DNA from: Runella defluvii
GTDB lineage: Bacteria > Bacteroidota > Bacteroidia > Cytophagales > Spirosomataceae
NCBI RefSeq assembly: GCF_014195535.1
Contig: NZ_JACIBY010000001.1
Location: 1,073,811 to 1,137,810, forward strand
Direction: 5' to 3'
Length of the DNA: 64,000 bases
The notes beneath the pieces were generated by a model that saw only the letters and a list, made by a program, of their open reading frames with translations, was not told the DNA's origin and ran no database searches. The position numbers and the translations under genes were made by a program. This document shows, piece after piece, positions 31,703 through 41,044 of the stretch; the stretch's first letter is position 1; the number at the start of each line of letters is the position of its first letter.

Positions 31703-32272
31703 CTATAGTGTACTTCTAAATAATTTGATGGAAATGGCGATGAGAATTAACCCAAATATCTTGCGCAATACGTCAGTGCCCGCTACACCCAATTGTCGCT
31801 CAATCCATGCCGATGAACGCAGTACCAGGTAAATAAAAACAAGGTTAATGAGGATACCAACAATGATATTTATCTCTTGGTAAGCGGCTTTGAGCGAGAG
31901 AATGGTTGTCATGGTACCTGCCCCCGCAATCATAGGAAAAGCAATAGGAACGATAGAGGTGGCATTGGTATGAACGGCATCGTGTTTGAAGATGTTTCGT
32001 CCAAGAATCATTTCAAGACCAATCAAGAATAAAATCAGGGCACCTGCAACGGCAAAGGAGGCGACATCAACGCCAAAAAGCTTCAAAATTTCTTTCCCAA
32101 CGTACAGAAAAGCAATCATCAAACCGCCCGAAACCAGGGTAGCTCGGCGGGCATTGATGCTGCCTGCCTTCTTTCGGAGGTCGATGATAATGGGAATTGC
32201 CCCCAAAATGTCAATGACAGAGAATAGAATCAGCGTGACTGAAACGACCTCTTTGATGTTGAAGGAATACAT
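31703..32272 (-). CDS. MarC-family integral membrane protein
   Basis: 189 residues from MYSFNIKEVVSVTLILFSVIDI; the longer frame to 32374 lacks coding features and has its -7 box (TATCTTTG, 32300-32307) inside it, 28 nt before this start. Six helices with the family motifs DILGAIPIIIDL, GLEMILG and VPIAFPMIAGAGTMTT. Function of MarC proteins is unclear (old link to multiple-antibiotic resistance not upheld). Divergent from the padR promoter. Confidence 0.88.
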   Translation of the reverse strand: MYSFNIKEVVSVTLILFSVIDILGAIPIIIDLRKKAGSINARRATLVSGGLMIAFLYVGKEILKLFGVDVASFAVAGALILFLIGLEMILGRNIFKHDAVHTNATSIVPIAFPMIAGAGTMTTILSLKAAYQEINIIVGILINLVFIYLVLRSSAWIERQLGVAGTDVLRKIFGLILIAISIKLFRSTL

Positions 32273-32374
32273 GGAAATGGTTTTTGTGATGATGAGAAAC
32301 AAAGATAGTACATTATTTTGCCGTTTATCCTTGAATTTTACCGTTTCAGTGAGTTTTGAAAATATTTTAGCCAA

Positions 32375-32410
32375 GTACCTTGCATCGCAAAGTACCTTAT
32401 ATTAGCTTTG
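32375..32410 (+). promoter_or_regulatory. Promoter with overlapping inverted-repeat operator for padR-pspC
   Basis: Promoter: TTG (32380-32382), 20-nt spacer, TAGCTTTG (32403-32410). An imperfect palindrome GTACCTTG-catcg-CAAAGTAC (32375-32395) overlaps the -33 element and spacer, so a repressor bound there would block RNA polymerase. PadR regulators bind such dyads and usually repress their own operon; autorepression is inferred. The 179 bp to the start codon carries short inverted repeats (32458-32537). This promoter lies in the 316-bp gap 32273-32588. Confidence 0.6.
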
Positions 32411-32457
32411 TACCATGGATTACCAATTAACAGCCAATTGAAAACAAAAAAGGAAGT

Positions 32458-32537
32458 GCTGAGTGATAAGTGATAAACGATGAGTGATAAGCTGAGGCAA
32501 ACTACTCATCACTTATCACTCTTAACTCATCATTCTA
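32458..32537. repeat. gagtgataag-type inverted repeats
   Basis: Left part gagtgataagtgataaac and gatgagtgataag, right part actcatcacttatcactctt and aactcatcattc, mutually complementary over about 20 bp. Lies in the leader of the PadR gene, so it would form a large hairpin in its mRNA. Confidence 0.8.
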
Positions 32538-32588
32538 ACAAATTCAGCCATGACGTTTAATCAAAAAATTCCAAAACATGACAGTAGC

Positions 32589-32957
32589 ATGAATATTGAG
32601 AACGCTCAAGTGCAAATGCGAAAAGGGATTCTAGAGTTTTGCATTATGCACATCATTTCTCGCGGCGAGGTGTATGCCTCGGATATGCTTGATGAACTCA
32701 CCTCCGCCAAAATTATGGTCGTTGAGGGAACGCTTTACCCGTTATTGACTCGCCTCAAAAATTCGGGTTTGCTCGACTACAAATGGGTAGAGTCGCAGTC
32801 GGGGCCGCCACGTAAATACTACGTACTGACCGAAACGGGGAAAAAGTTTTTGGACGAAATGCAGCAAACGTGGAACGAGCTTTCGGACTCGGTCAATACG
32901 ATTGTGCAGAAAACGCAGCATTTAGAGAACGAAAACAAAGAGTCATCTACTAACTAG
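32589..32957 (+). CDS. PadR-family transcriptional regulator
   Basis: 122 residues from MNIENAQVQMRKGILEFC (the frame extends to 32550 but earlier codons are not conserved). Winged helix: RKGILEFCIMHIISRGEVYASDMLDEL, then VVEGTLYPLLTRLKNSGLLDY and a wing GPPRKYYVLTETGKKFL, the PadR signature, plus a C-terminal dimerisation helix. Regulates genes by ligand-dependent derepression. Partner gene 7 bp downstream is a PspC-domain protein, a pairing seen widely in this phylum for envelope stress. Upstream dyad is its likely operator. Confidence 0.92.
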   Translation: MNIENAQVQMRKGILEFCIMHIISRGEVYASDMLDELTSAKIMVVEGTLYPLLTRLKNSGLLDYKWVESQSGPPRKYYVLTETGKKFLDEMQQTWNELSDSVNTIVQKTQHLENENKESSTN

Positions 32958-32964
32958 ATTTGCC

Positions 32965-35496
32965 ATGAAAAAGACTATCAGCATCAATATCGCCGGTCTG
33001 ATTTTTTATATTGAAGAGGACGGATACGATAAATTAAAAAATTACCTAAACTCCATTCAGAAGTATTTTTCGTCGTACGAAGACAGCAAAGAAATCATTT
33101 CTGACATCGAAGGCCGCATTGCCGAAAAGTTTTTAACCAAACAAAAATCAGCCGAACAGCAAGTAATTGCCCTCGACGACGTGGAGCAGCTTATCAAAAG
33201 CATGGGTACCGTTGCCGATTTTGAGGCTATCGAAGAGGAGGAAGACTTGGCGGATATAAAAGAAACGGTGGAAACTGCGGGTGAACCAAAACGCGAAAAA
33301 ACTACCACCGAAGCTCCGTCGGCGCCATATGCACCCAAAAAACTCGTAAGAGACACCAAACGTAAATTGCTCGGTGGCGTTTGTGCAGGCATTGCCCACT
33401 ATTTCAATACCGATCCCCTTTTGATTCGTTTAATCTTTTTGTTCTTCTTTTTGGGGCTTCCCGCTGGAGGTGGCATGATTGGAGACGAAGTAGCAGAGAT
33501 ATTTGGCCCGATCAGCGGATTTATTTTTATTGTTTATATCGCGTGTTGGGTGGCTTTTCCAGGGTCAACAACGCTGGAGGAAGACGTAAATTTGAAGAAA
33601 TTTTACCGCGACCCCGATAAAAAAGTAGTAGGAGGGGTAGCCTCTGGGGTAGCCGCTTATTTTGGGGTGGACTTGGGTGTGGTTCGGTTTGCGTGGGTGT
33701 TGAGTATCTTATTGTTTGGCTCGGGGTTGTTGTTGTACATCGTTTTATGGCTCATTACCCCGAGAGCCAATACGTTGACCGAAAAAATGGAAATGACGGG
33801 CCAGCCTATTACGCTCGAAAACATTGAAACAAACGTCAAAAAAGCCCTTCAGCCTGAACAACAAAAAGAAGAAAGTATTTTAACAAAACTGTTGCTTTTG
33901 CCTTTTCGCGCCATTGCGGCCATTTTTAGTGGATTGACGCCCATGATGCGATTTTTGGTAGTGGTAATGCGCATTTTTGCAGGGTTAATTTTAGTAATGG
34001 TGGGCGCAAGTGCGCTGATTGGTCTTATCACTGCGTTGTTTGCTGTGCTGGGCTTAGGAACGTGGGATTTTGGGTCGATTGATAGCGATTTTATGCCGCT
34101 CAACTTCTTTTTTGGTGAAGTAACCCCCGTTGCTTACGTGTTCTTGTTCATGGCGATTGGCGCTCCTTTTGCAATTATTGCGTGGTTGGGAGTGTCGTTG
34201 TTGACCAAAGAAAACAAATTTACGGCTTCTATTTGGCAAACATTGCTCGGCCTGTTTTTGGTGGGAATCATCGGAAGTACCGTTTATGGCGTACGATATG
34301 GCTCAAACTTTCGTCGGAATGGTAGCGTAGAAAAGGTGCAAACCTACAAACTTCCTGCTAACCCTATTTTATTGGAGTTGAATGACAACGGCGACAGCGA
34401 TAATTACAACAATACCCACCTAGATTTGGATGGCTACGATGGAACAGAGGCAAAGCTAGAGCTTGAATTTCGTTCGCAAGGACGTTCGCGTCAAGATGCG
34501 GAGTTTAATGCCTCCAATATCCTTTACAACGTAAAACAAAGCGACTCTTCGATTGTGTTTGATGAAGACTTTATGTTGTCAGACAAAGCGCCGCGCTTTA
34601 GAGGACAAAATGTGAGAATGCAATTCTATTTGCCTTACAATAAGGCGTTTAAGATGACACGCGATTTCTATAACCACTTTTGGGGAGTTCGTCAGCGTAG
34701 CCAATATGAATACGATTTGGAGGTAAATAATGAAATATTCAAAACGTTGAAGTGGACTATTAAATCTGACTCTGGCTTGGTTTGTCTCGACCGCCCCATT
34801 TTAAAGGAAGAACACGATGGAAGCTACGGTGATAATGATAGCCACATTGATGAAATCAGCGGGGGAATCGAATCTGGATTGAACGATGCGTTTGATAAAT
34901 CGTTTGAGGCTAGGGGAGAAATAGTAAAACAATTTGACCTCAGTGGTTTTGACAAAGTGAGAGTTGGTGGGGCATTTGTAGTTAAGATAGAACAAGGAAC
35001 TGAGTTTAAAGTAACTGCCGATGGCCGTGAGGAAGATTTGGATGAGGTTGAAGCCAAAGTAAATGACGGGGTTTTGAAAATCGAAAATCGTAAAAAAGCT
35101 AAACTGTTTGCAAATAATAAGCGGGTGGGTATTACCATCACGATGCCTAAACTTGAATCGGTGGATTTGTCTGGGGCAACCTTGACCAAAATAACAGGAT
35201 TTACCAACAGTAACGATTTGAAAGTTGAGATTTCGGGTGCGTCAAAAACCTTGATTAATGTCAATGTAAAAGAACTGAAGCTAGATGTTTCGGGAGCATC
35301 TAAGGTAGAACTCCACGGTAGAGCCAATACCCTTGAGGCTGATTTGTCGGGTGCTTGTATGCTTGATACCGAACAAATGCAGATTCAAAATGCCAACGTG
35401 GAAGCGTCGGGTGTTAGTAAGGCAAACTTAGGGTCGATTCCAAACCTTCAGTCGTCGGCGTCGGGAGCAAGCCGCATTCGTCGCCAGGGAGAATAA
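32965..35496 (+). CDS. PspC-domain and DUF2807 membrane protein
   Basis: 843 residues. N-terminal domain (1-90) with a conserved hydrophobic start MKKTISINIAGLIFYIEEDGY; two PspC domains at about 131-195 (KRKLLGGVCAGIAHYFNTD) and 214-270 (DKKVVGGVASGVAAYFGVD); several further helices (about 310-430); an extracytoplasmic part; and a C-terminal DUF2807 (GIN, putative auto-transporter head) beta-helix from about 655 (FDKVRVGGAFVVKIEQG, repeated DLSGA/ISGASK turns) to the end. Likely an envelope-stress protein anchored in the inner membrane with a periplasmic beta-helix. Co-transcribed with the PadR gene. Confidence 0.88.
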   Translation: MKKTISINIAGLIFYIEEDGYDKLKNYLNSIQKYFSSYEDSKEIISDIEGRIAEKFLTKQKSAEQQVIALDDVEQLIKSMGTVADFEAIEEEEDLADIKETVETAGEPKREKTTTEAPSAPYAPKKLVRDTKRKLLGGVCAGIAHYFNTDPLLIRLIFLFFFLGLPAGGGMIGDEVAEIFGPISGFIFIVYIACWVAFPGSTTLEEDVNLKKFYRDPDKKVVGGVASGVAAYFGVDLGVVRFAWVLSILLFGSGLLLYIVLWLITPRANTLTEKMEMTGQPITLENIETNVKKALQPEQQKEESILTKLLLLPFRAIAAIFSGLTPMMRFLVVVMRIFAGLILVMVGASALIGLITALFAVLGLGTWDFGSIDSDFMPLNFFFGEVTPVAYVFLFMAIGAPFAIIAWLGVSLLTKENKFTASIWQTLLGLFLVGIIGSTVYGVRYGSNFRRNGSVEKVQTYKLPANPILLELNDNGDSDNYNNTHLDLDGYDGTEAKLELEFRSQGRSRQDAEFNASNILYNVKQSDSSIVFDEDFMLSDKAPRFRGQNVRMQFYLPYNKAFKMTRDFYNHFWGVRQRSQYEYDLEVNNEIFKTLKWTIKSDSGLVCLDRPILKEEHDGSYGDNDSHIDEISGGIESGLNDAFDKSFEARGEIVKQFDLSGFDKVRVGGAFVVKIEQGTEFKVTADGREEDLDEVEAKVNDGVLKIENRKKAKLFANNKRVGITITMPKLESVDLSGATLTKITGFTNSNDLKVEISGASKTLINVNVKELKLDVSGASKVELHGRANTLEADLSGACMLDTEQMQIQNANVEASGVSKANLGSIPNLQSSASGASRIRRQGE

Positions 35497-35519
35497 AATA
35501 TTACTTGTGCAATGTGGGA

Positions 35520-35546
35520 GGGATGGCCGTCGGTCATCCCTTTTTT
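35520..35546 (+). terminator. Terminator after the PspC-domain gene
   Basis: Stem gggatggcc/ggtcatccc (one G-T pair) with loop gtc, followed by six T; 23 bp after the stop codon. The remaining 220 bp to the next gene carry a TAGTTTTG box (35739-35746). Confidence 0.8.
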
Positions 35547-35771
35547 CGTTTGTGCAGCGTAACAGACCCATTTGTTAAAATAAATCTAGGAATTACTATT
35601 TTAGGCATTTTTTTTGTGGAGCGAGGTGAACTTCATTAGAAACATCTTGCTTGATGGGTTTTTGAGGGTATTTTACCTAAAAAGCCCCAATAGGAAATAA
35701 AGGTAAGACTTGGCATTTTTTTTGATGGAGATTTAAGATAGTTTTGACTTGGTCATAACCAACCTATAGAT

Positions 35772-36590
35772 ATGTTAGATAAATCAAGATATTACTGGGC
35801 GGTTCTAGTGATTTTACTAGGAGGTGTCGCTCTGATTGACGCGTGCCGTCCAAGAGGAGGAGACGACGTAGAACCCATTGACTCTACTGCCTTATCTTCG
35901 TGTATTTTACTCAACGAAAAAGTGAATGGAATTTTACTGCGTACGTACGAATTCGACTCAACCCGCCGCTTAGAGCGAATGGTTGAGTATGCGGGGATTG
36001 AACCAAACAATAGAATTATCAAAAGATATACTTTTGAATACACTTCTAAAACCCGACTAGTTCGTATTCGGGAGACAAATTTGGCTGTCAAAGACAATAG
36101 CTTTATTTATGAATTGGACTACGACCGCGATTCAAAATTGAAAACGATTCGACCGTTTAGGGTCTATAACTCAGGGCCTAAGCTGGAAGATTCGTTGAAA
36201 ATTACCTACGGAACAAACAACCGAATTTCGGAAATAAAGTCAAGAACAGGTCTTACATCAAAGTGGGAATACGATACGGCGGCTAACGTCAAAAAGTGGT
36301 TTATTCGTAAGCCATTGAGCCAAACAGATAGCTTGGTGGCCGAGTACGGTTCGTACGACGACAAGGTAAATATTTATTCGTTTGCGGAAGGAATGCAGGT
36401 AGTTAATCTGCTCAATGGGCGTCCTCACAGCCGAAGAAACCCGTTGACGTACGTGACGGGGGGGCAGAGTGTGGAAGTTTCGTATCAGTACAATACCAAA
36501 CGGGTTCCGACGCAGGTAGTAATGAAGTTTAAATCAAGCGACAATACACTTCGAGAAACGGTGTATTTGTATGAGTTGAATTGTAAATAA
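35772..36590 (+). CDS. Putative lipoprotein with degenerate YD-like repeats
   Basis: 272 residues. Signal with lipobox-like Cys (VILLGGVALIDAC), then CILLNEKVNGILLR, then repeats of the form YEFDSTRRLERMVEY, YTFEYTSKTRLVRIRE, ITYGTNNRISEIKS, VSYQYNTKRVPTQVVMK and the terminal YLYELNCK. Same plan as the protein at 10352-11173, including the CILL/ECLL stretch and the terminal Cys-Lys. Probably attached to the outer membrane. Function unknown. A -7 box TAGTTTTG lies 26 nt before the ATG. Followed by a strong terminator. Confidence 0.6.
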   Translation: MLDKSRYYWAVLVILLGGVALIDACRPRGGDDVEPIDSTALSSCILLNEKVNGILLRTYEFDSTRRLERMVEYAGIEPNNRIIKRYTFEYTSKTRLVRIRETNLAVKDNSFIYELDYDRDSKLKTIRPFRVYNSGPKLEDSLKITYGTNNRISEIKSRTGLTSKWEYDTAANVKKWFIRKPLSQTDSLVAEYGSYDDKVNIYSFAEGMQVVNLLNGRPHSRRNPLTYVTGGQSVEVSYQYNTKRVPTQVVMKFKSSDNTLRETVYLYELNCK

Positions 36591-36597
36591 TTGTTTA

Positions 36598-36647
36598 GAG
36601 TTCGGAATGAGCGAATGGTCAGGTTGTCATTCACTCATTCCGAACTC
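36598..36647. terminator. Bidirectional terminator
   Basis: Twenty-base arms (gagttcggaatgagcgaatg and its complement with one G-T pair), loop gtcaggttgt, between the convergent lipoprotein and yebC genes. Confidence 0.8.
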
Positions 36648-36656
36648 GACAGCATT

Positions 36657-37370
36657 TTACTTCATATTGGTATAGACGTTCTGAACGTCGTCGTCTTCCT
36701 CAATCTTCATAATAAGCTTTTCAACCTCAGCTGCTTGTTCTTCGGTAAGCTCTTTCATCTCCGTCGGAATACGCGTAAATTCTGCCCCTTTCAGTTCGTA
36801 GCCTTTTTCTTCCAAGTATTTTTGAAGGGCACCAAAGGCCGTAAATTCGCCATAGATGTTGATTTCGTTGGTTTCTTCGTCGATGAAAAGTTCTTCGGCG
36901 CCAAAATCAATCAATTCAAACTCCAATTCTTCCAAGTCAGCACCCGTATTGGCGATTTTGAACACGCATTTGCGGTCAAATAAGAAATCAAGCATTCCCG
37001 AAATCCCCAAAGAACCGCCAAGTTTGTTGAAATAGCTACGTACGTTGGCAACAGTTCGGTTGTTGTTGTCGGTGGTGGCTTCAATCAAAATCGCAATTCC
37101 GTGTGGGCCTTTTCCTTCCAAAACTACCTCTTTATAGTCTTCTTGGTCTTTAGAAGTAGCCCGTTTGATGGCTCTTTCTACGTTATCTTTAGGCATATTT
37201 GCCGCCTTAGCGTTTTGGATGATTGCCCGCAAACGTGAGTTGTTTTGAGGGTCAGATCCACCTGCTTTTACGGCCATTACAATATCTTTTCCGATGCGGG
37301 TAAACGTCTTAGACATCATCCCCCAACGCTTTAGCTTACTAGCTTTACGGTATTCAAACGCGCGTCCCAT
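36657..37370 (-). CDS. YebC/PmpR-family translation/transcription factor
   Basis: 237 residues with the three-domain YebC layout and its markers: MGRAFEYRKASK start, the G-x-G-x-x-I-x2-A-V-K-A-G segment, NMPKDNVERAIKRA, the GPHGIAILIEATTDNNNRTVANVR stretch and a C-terminal EEDDDVQNVYTNM. Family members bind DNA (PmpR) or act on the ribosome to relieve stalling at proline runs (recent view). Encoded upstream of, and on the same strand as, lysA, 54 bp apart, with no promoter seen between. Confidence 0.92.
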   Translation of the reverse strand: MGRAFEYRKASKLKRWGMMSKTFTRIGKDIVMAVKAGGSDPQNNSRLRAIIQNAKAANMPKDNVERAIKRATSKDQEDYKEVVLEGKGPHGIAILIEATTDNNNRTVANVRSYFNKLGGSLGISGMLDFLFDRKCVFKIANTGADLEELEFELIDFGAEELFIDEETNEINIYGEFTAFGALQKYLEEKGYELKGAEFTRIPTEMKELTEEQAAEVEKLIMKIEEDDDVQNVYTNMK

Positions 37371-37424
37371 TGGGTAACTTTATTTTATTGATTAGAATTT
37401 AGATTAGCATTATTGGGCAATCTC

Positions 37425-38660
37425 TTACAACTCAAGTAATACTTGGTTTCTCAGAATGTCGTCCATCGTTTCGCGTTCACGAATTACATGGGCTTGCCCG
37501 TTATAGACGAGTACTTCCGCAGGGCGATAGCGGCTATTGTACTGGCTACTCATGGTAAACCCGTATGCGCCTGCATTGAGCAGTGCCAGAATATCCCCTT
37601 CGCGGACTTCGTTTAGTTCTCGGTCTTTGGCAAAGGTATCTGTTTCACAAATGTATCCTACGACATCATACGTGCCTTTGCTTTCCGTTTCAGGGTTTGA
37701 TACGTTGACAATGTGGTGATAAGCATCGTACATCATTGGACGAATAAGGTGATTTAACCCCGAATTTACCCCTACGAAAGTACGTCCAGGTGCTTGTTTT
37801 ACCATGTTGGCATGTACCAAAAGCACGCCAGCTTCACTTACCAAAAACTTCCCAGGTTCAAACCAAAGTTGTAGCTCTCTACCCAGCGTTTCGCTCAGTT
37901 TTAAGAAGGCTTCGCTCAGTTTTGCGCCTAATTCGGGCATATTAGTCGTGTAATCGCCTTCTTTGTAGGCTACTTTAAAACCACCGCCTAAATCTATGAT
38001 TTGAAGATTTGGGAAAGAATGAGCAAAGTCAAAAATCACATCGGCAGCTTTCACAAAGGCTTCGGCTTCTTTAATGTCCGAGCCTGTGTGTTGATGAAGT
38101 CCAACAACGTTGATATTGTATTTTTCGACGATTGCTAAAATTTCATCGCGTTGACGAATATCAATTCCAAATTTAGAGCCTTCGTGGGCGGTCATTATTT
38201 TGGCGTTTCCTCCTGCGGCGACGTTCGGTTTGATACGAATCATGCAAGGCACACGATTGCCGTAGCGTTGGCCAAATTTTTCGAGCACATTCAAGTTGTC
38301 GAGGTTAATGATAGCGCCTGTTTCGACGGCCGCCTCGATTTCGTCAAACGAAACACCGCTGGGCGTAAACGTGACTTGGGTGCCTTCAAAACCCGCATGA
38401 AGGGCTAGTTGAAGCTCTTGGGGAGAAACGACGTCGATTTCAACCCCGTTTTGGCGCATAAGTTTCAGAATCGAAACGTTGGTGAGTGCTTTACACGCAA
38501 ACTTAATTTTAAGCTTGACGTTTGGGAAAGCACTTTTAAGCTCGTCGATTTTTTCAACGATTTTGTTGGCGTCATACACGTATAGTGGTGTGCCAAATTG
38601 CTGTGCAATGTCAAGAACAGCTACGTTTTGAATCTGGTATTGGTGGTTGATAATCTGCAT
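37425..38660 (-). CDS. lysA: Diaminopimelate decarboxylase
   Basis: 411 residues; last step of lysine synthesis (meso-DAP to L-lysine, PLP-dependent). PLP lysine K57 lies in FACKALT, with the conserved HQHTGSDI, DLGGGFKV and EPGKFLV segments and the C-terminal GAYGFTMSSQYNSRYRPAEV part. The ATG at 38660 is chosen over 38726 because a perfect promoter lies just before it, inside the longer frame. Confidence 0.93.
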   Translation of the reverse strand: MQIINHQYQIQNVAVLDIAQQFGTPLYVYDANKIVEKIDELKSAFPNVKLKIKFACKALTNVSILKLMRQNGVEIDVVSPQELQLALHAGFEGTQVTFTPSGVSFDEIEAAVETGAIINLDNLNVLEKFGQRYGNRVPCMIRIKPNVAAGGNAKIMTAHEGSKFGIDIRQRDEILAIVEKYNINVVGLHQHTGSDIKEAEAFVKAADVIFDFAHSFPNLQIIDLGGGFKVAYKEGDYTTNMPELGAKLSEAFLKLSETLGRELQLWFEPGKFLVSEAGVLLVHANMVKQAPGRTFVGVNSGLNHLIRPMMYDAYHHIVNVSNPETESKGTYDVVGYICETDTFAKDRELNEVREGDILALLNAGAYGFTMSSQYNSRYRPAEVLVYNGQAHVIRERETMDDILRNQVLLEL

Positions 38661-38679
38661 GGGCTGAAATTTCGAGCCG

Positions 38680-38711
38680 CAAAGATAGTGGATGCCAGTT
38701 GCTTTGTCAAA
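38680..38711 (-). promoter_or_regulatory. Promoter of lysA
   Basis: Minus strand TTTG (38708-38711), 20-nt spacer, TATCTTTG (38680-38687), then about 19 nt to the ATG. An exact match to TTTG-N19..21-TAnnTTTG, and it fixes the lysA start. Confidence 0.8.
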
Positions 38712-38796
38712 AAACAAATCTTTCATAAAATGTTAAACTCAGTAAGCGGCGACCAACAGGTGTTTGTATTAACTTGCACCAAAAATACGCCTAATC

Positions 38797-40110
38797 ATGA
38801 TAAAAAAATCTTCATCACTCCTAATCTGTCTTTTTATTGCGCTTCGTTCCCTTGCGCAAGTTCAATCGGGTCCCATGGTGGGTTATTCCGAAATGCGTGA
38901 AGTTTTGCTTTGGGTTCAGACCAAACAAGCAGCCAAAGTAAAATTTATGTATTGGGAACAGGGCAATCCTACCCAAAAAATGAGTACGGACGAATTGTTA
39001 ACCCAAAAAGACAAAGCGTTTGTCGCGAAACTAATCGCCGACCAAGTTCAGCCTAGTAAAAAGTACGATTATGAACTGTGGGTTGATGGTAAAAAAATGA
39101 GTTTTAGCTATCCACTTTCGTTTCAAAGCCAAACGTTGTGGCAATGGCGCACCGACCCACCAGCTTTTAAATTTGCCTTTGGAAGTTGCGCTTATGTCAA
39201 TGACGCCCCCTACGACCGTCCTTCGGCTTATGGTGGTGATTATGACATTTACACTGCTATATACCAACAAAAACCCGACTTTATGGTATGGGGTGGCGAC
39301 AATACGTACCTACGCGAACCCGATTGGAACACCCGCACGGGTGTGTTGTACCGCAATACCCACACGCGTTCGTTGTCGCAGTTGCAGCCTTTGTTAGCCT
39401 CTACCCACAACTACGCCATTTGGGATGACCACGATTTTGGGCCAAACGACTCAGACCGTAGTTTTGCTCTTAAAAACATGACTTCAGAGGCGTTTCGTTT
39501 GTTTTGGGGAAATCCCAATTACGTTTTTGAAGGAGCTTGTACCAGTACTTTTGAGTGGGGAGATGCCCAGTTTTTTATGTTGGACGACCGCTGGTTTCGT
39601 TCACCCAATAACCGAAAAGACGACCGAACGTATTTTGGGGAAGCGCAACTCCGTTGGTTGATTGATGCCTTGGTAGGAAGTAAAGCGACGTTCAAGTTTA
39701 TCGTTGCAGGTGGACAAATCCTCAATACGGCCGCTTTGTTTGAAAATTATGCAACGTATGGCGAAGAGCGGGCGTTGTTGCTTCAAAAAATAGCTGAGGC
39801 TAATATTCCAGGCGTATTGTTTTTAACTGGCGACCGCCACCACACAGTGCTTCACCGTTTAAATCGTTTTGGTACCTATCCATTGTACGATTTTACAGTA
39901 TCTCCGCTGACATCGGGGGCGGGAAAACCAGCCGATGCTGAAAAAACAACCGAAACGTACGTGGCAGGTACCAATGTAGAGAATAAGCGTAATTTTGGTA
40001 TGTTTGAAATCACAGGGCCAGAAAAGGATCGTGTACTAAAAGTAACAATTTACGATGCCAAAGGAAGCCAACAGTGGCAACGCGAAATCAAAGCGAGTGA
40101 ATTGAAATAA
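38797..40110 (+). CDS. PhoD-like alkaline phosphatase/phosphodiesterase
   Basis: 437 residues with signal peptide (SSSLLICLFIALRSLAQ), so exported. N-terminal Fn3-like domain (about 20-115) followed by the metallophosphoesterase: FAFGSCAYVND, MVWGGDNTY, IWDDHDFGPNDSD, IVAGGQILN and FLTGDRHHT carry the metal-binding Asp, Asn and His of PhoD. PhoD enzymes free phosphate from phosphodiesters such as teichoic acid or phospholipids; here the substrate is probably organic phosphate in the periplasm. Divergent from lysA across a 136-bp spacer. Confidence 0.88.
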   Translation: MIKKSSSLLICLFIALRSLAQVQSGPMVGYSEMREVLLWVQTKQAAKVKFMYWEQGNPTQKMSTDELLTQKDKAFVAKLIADQVQPSKKYDYELWVDGKKMSFSYPLSFQSQTLWQWRTDPPAFKFAFGSCAYVNDAPYDRPSAYGGDYDIYTAIYQQKPDFMVWGGDNTYLREPDWNTRTGVLYRNTHTRSLSQLQPLLASTHNYAIWDDHDFGPNDSDRSFALKNMTSEAFRLFWGNPNYVFEGACTSTFEWGDAQFFMLDDRWFRSPNNRKDDRTYFGEAQLRWLIDALVGSKATFKFIVAGGQILNTAALFENYATYGEERALLLQKIAEANIPGVLFLTGDRHHTVLHRLNRFGTYPLYDFTVSPLTSGAGKPADAEKTTETYVAGTNVENKRNFGMFEITGPEKDRVLKVTIYDAKGSQQWQREIKASELK

Positions 40111-40119
40111 GAGAAAAGA

Positions 40120-40150
40120 GACCTTCCAAGGTTTTAAAACTTGGAAGGTC
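40120..40150. terminator. Hairpin of the AACTTGGAAGG family
   Basis: Arms gaccttccaag and cttggaaggtc, loop gttttaaaa; followed by taaaaatac only. Same sequence family as repeats at 1.4 kb and 58.5 kb. It may end phoD-type transcripts or be a REP-like element; the next gene is only 16 bp away. Confidence 0.5.
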
Positions 40151-40165
40151 TAAAAATACAATGAG

Positions 40166-40942
40166 ATGGATTTAAGAGTAGCGCTGATTCAAACCGATTT
40201 ATATTGGGAAAATGCAACGGCCAACTTGGCTTCAATGGAAGAAAAAATAGCCACCATCGCTGAACCAGTAGATATCATCGTATTACCCGAAATGTTTACA
40301 ACGGGTTTTACGATGAATCCTGCTTCGGTGGCAGAGCCCATGAACCTGACTACCACCAAGTGGATGCAGCAAATGGCCGCGCAAACGGGCGCAGTAGTGA
40401 CGGGAAGTTTTGTCGCCAAAGAAGGAACAAACTATTTTAATCGACTGCTTTGGGTAGAGCCAAACGGTGCATACGACTATTATGACAAACGACATTTGTT
40501 CCGAATGGCGCGGGAGCATGAGTCGTACGAGGCTGGTAGTAAGCGTATTATCAAAGAATGGAAGGGTTGGAGAATTTGCCCGCTGATTTGTTACGATTTA
40601 CGTTTTCCCGTGTGGTCGCGCAATGTAGCCCTTCAATACGACTTGCTGCTGTACGTCGCCAACTGGCCTGCCGTTCGTAGCCATGTTTGGAATACGCTAC
40701 TTCAAGCCAGAGCCATTGAGAACCTGAGTTATGTTGTTGGGGTCAACCGCATTGGCAATGACGGGAATGGCATTCCACACACAGGCGACTCCGCCGTAGT
40801 TGATTTTAAAGGGGAGGTATTGGAGCGGACATCAGGGGAGGAACGCATTATTATTTATACATTACAAAAAGAATCATTGACTGCTTTCCGAACGCGTTTT
40901 CCCGCGCATTTGGATGCCGATGAGTTTGTTATACGTTTATAA
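40166..40942 (+). CDS. Nitrilase-superfamily amidohydrolase (YafV-like omega-amidase)
   Basis: 258 residues. Catalytic triad of the C-N hydrolases: E42 (LPEMFTTGF), K108 (YDKRHLF) and C142 (ICYDLRFPVW). The sequence LPEMFTTGFTMNP, RHLFRMAREHESYEAG and WPAVRSHVWNTLLQARAIEN pattern is typical of YafV-type omega-amidases, which turn alpha-ketoglutaramate or alpha-ketosuccinamate into keto acids in methionine salvage or glutamine transamination. No methionine-salvage genes are near. Cytosolic. Confidence 0.85.
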   Translation: MDLRVALIQTDLYWENATANLASMEEKIATIAEPVDIIVLPEMFTTGFTMNPASVAEPMNLTTTKWMQQMAAQTGAVVTGSFVAKEGTNYFNRLLWVEPNGAYDYYDKRHLFRMAREHESYEAGSKRIIKEWKGWRICPLICYDLRFPVWSRNVALQYDLLLYVANWPAVRSHVWNTLLQARAIENLSYVVGVNRIGNDGNGIPHTGDSAVVDFKGEVLERTSGEERIIIYTLQKESLTAFRTRFPAHLDADEFVIRL

Positions 40943-40992
40943 ACATATACCATTACCGCTAAATAAATTTACATTTTTTTGGCATAAGTAAA

Positions 40993-41044
40993 AGAGGGGC
41001 ATTGTGTATCTTTGGTATCTAAAGTACACAATGCCTCTCTTTTT
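40993..41044 (+). terminator. Terminator after the amidohydrolase gene
   Basis: Sixteen-base arms agaggggcattgtgta / tacacaatgcctctct (one G-T pair), loop of 16, then five T. Lies 51 bp after the stop and before the big T9SS gene. Confidence 0.8.
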
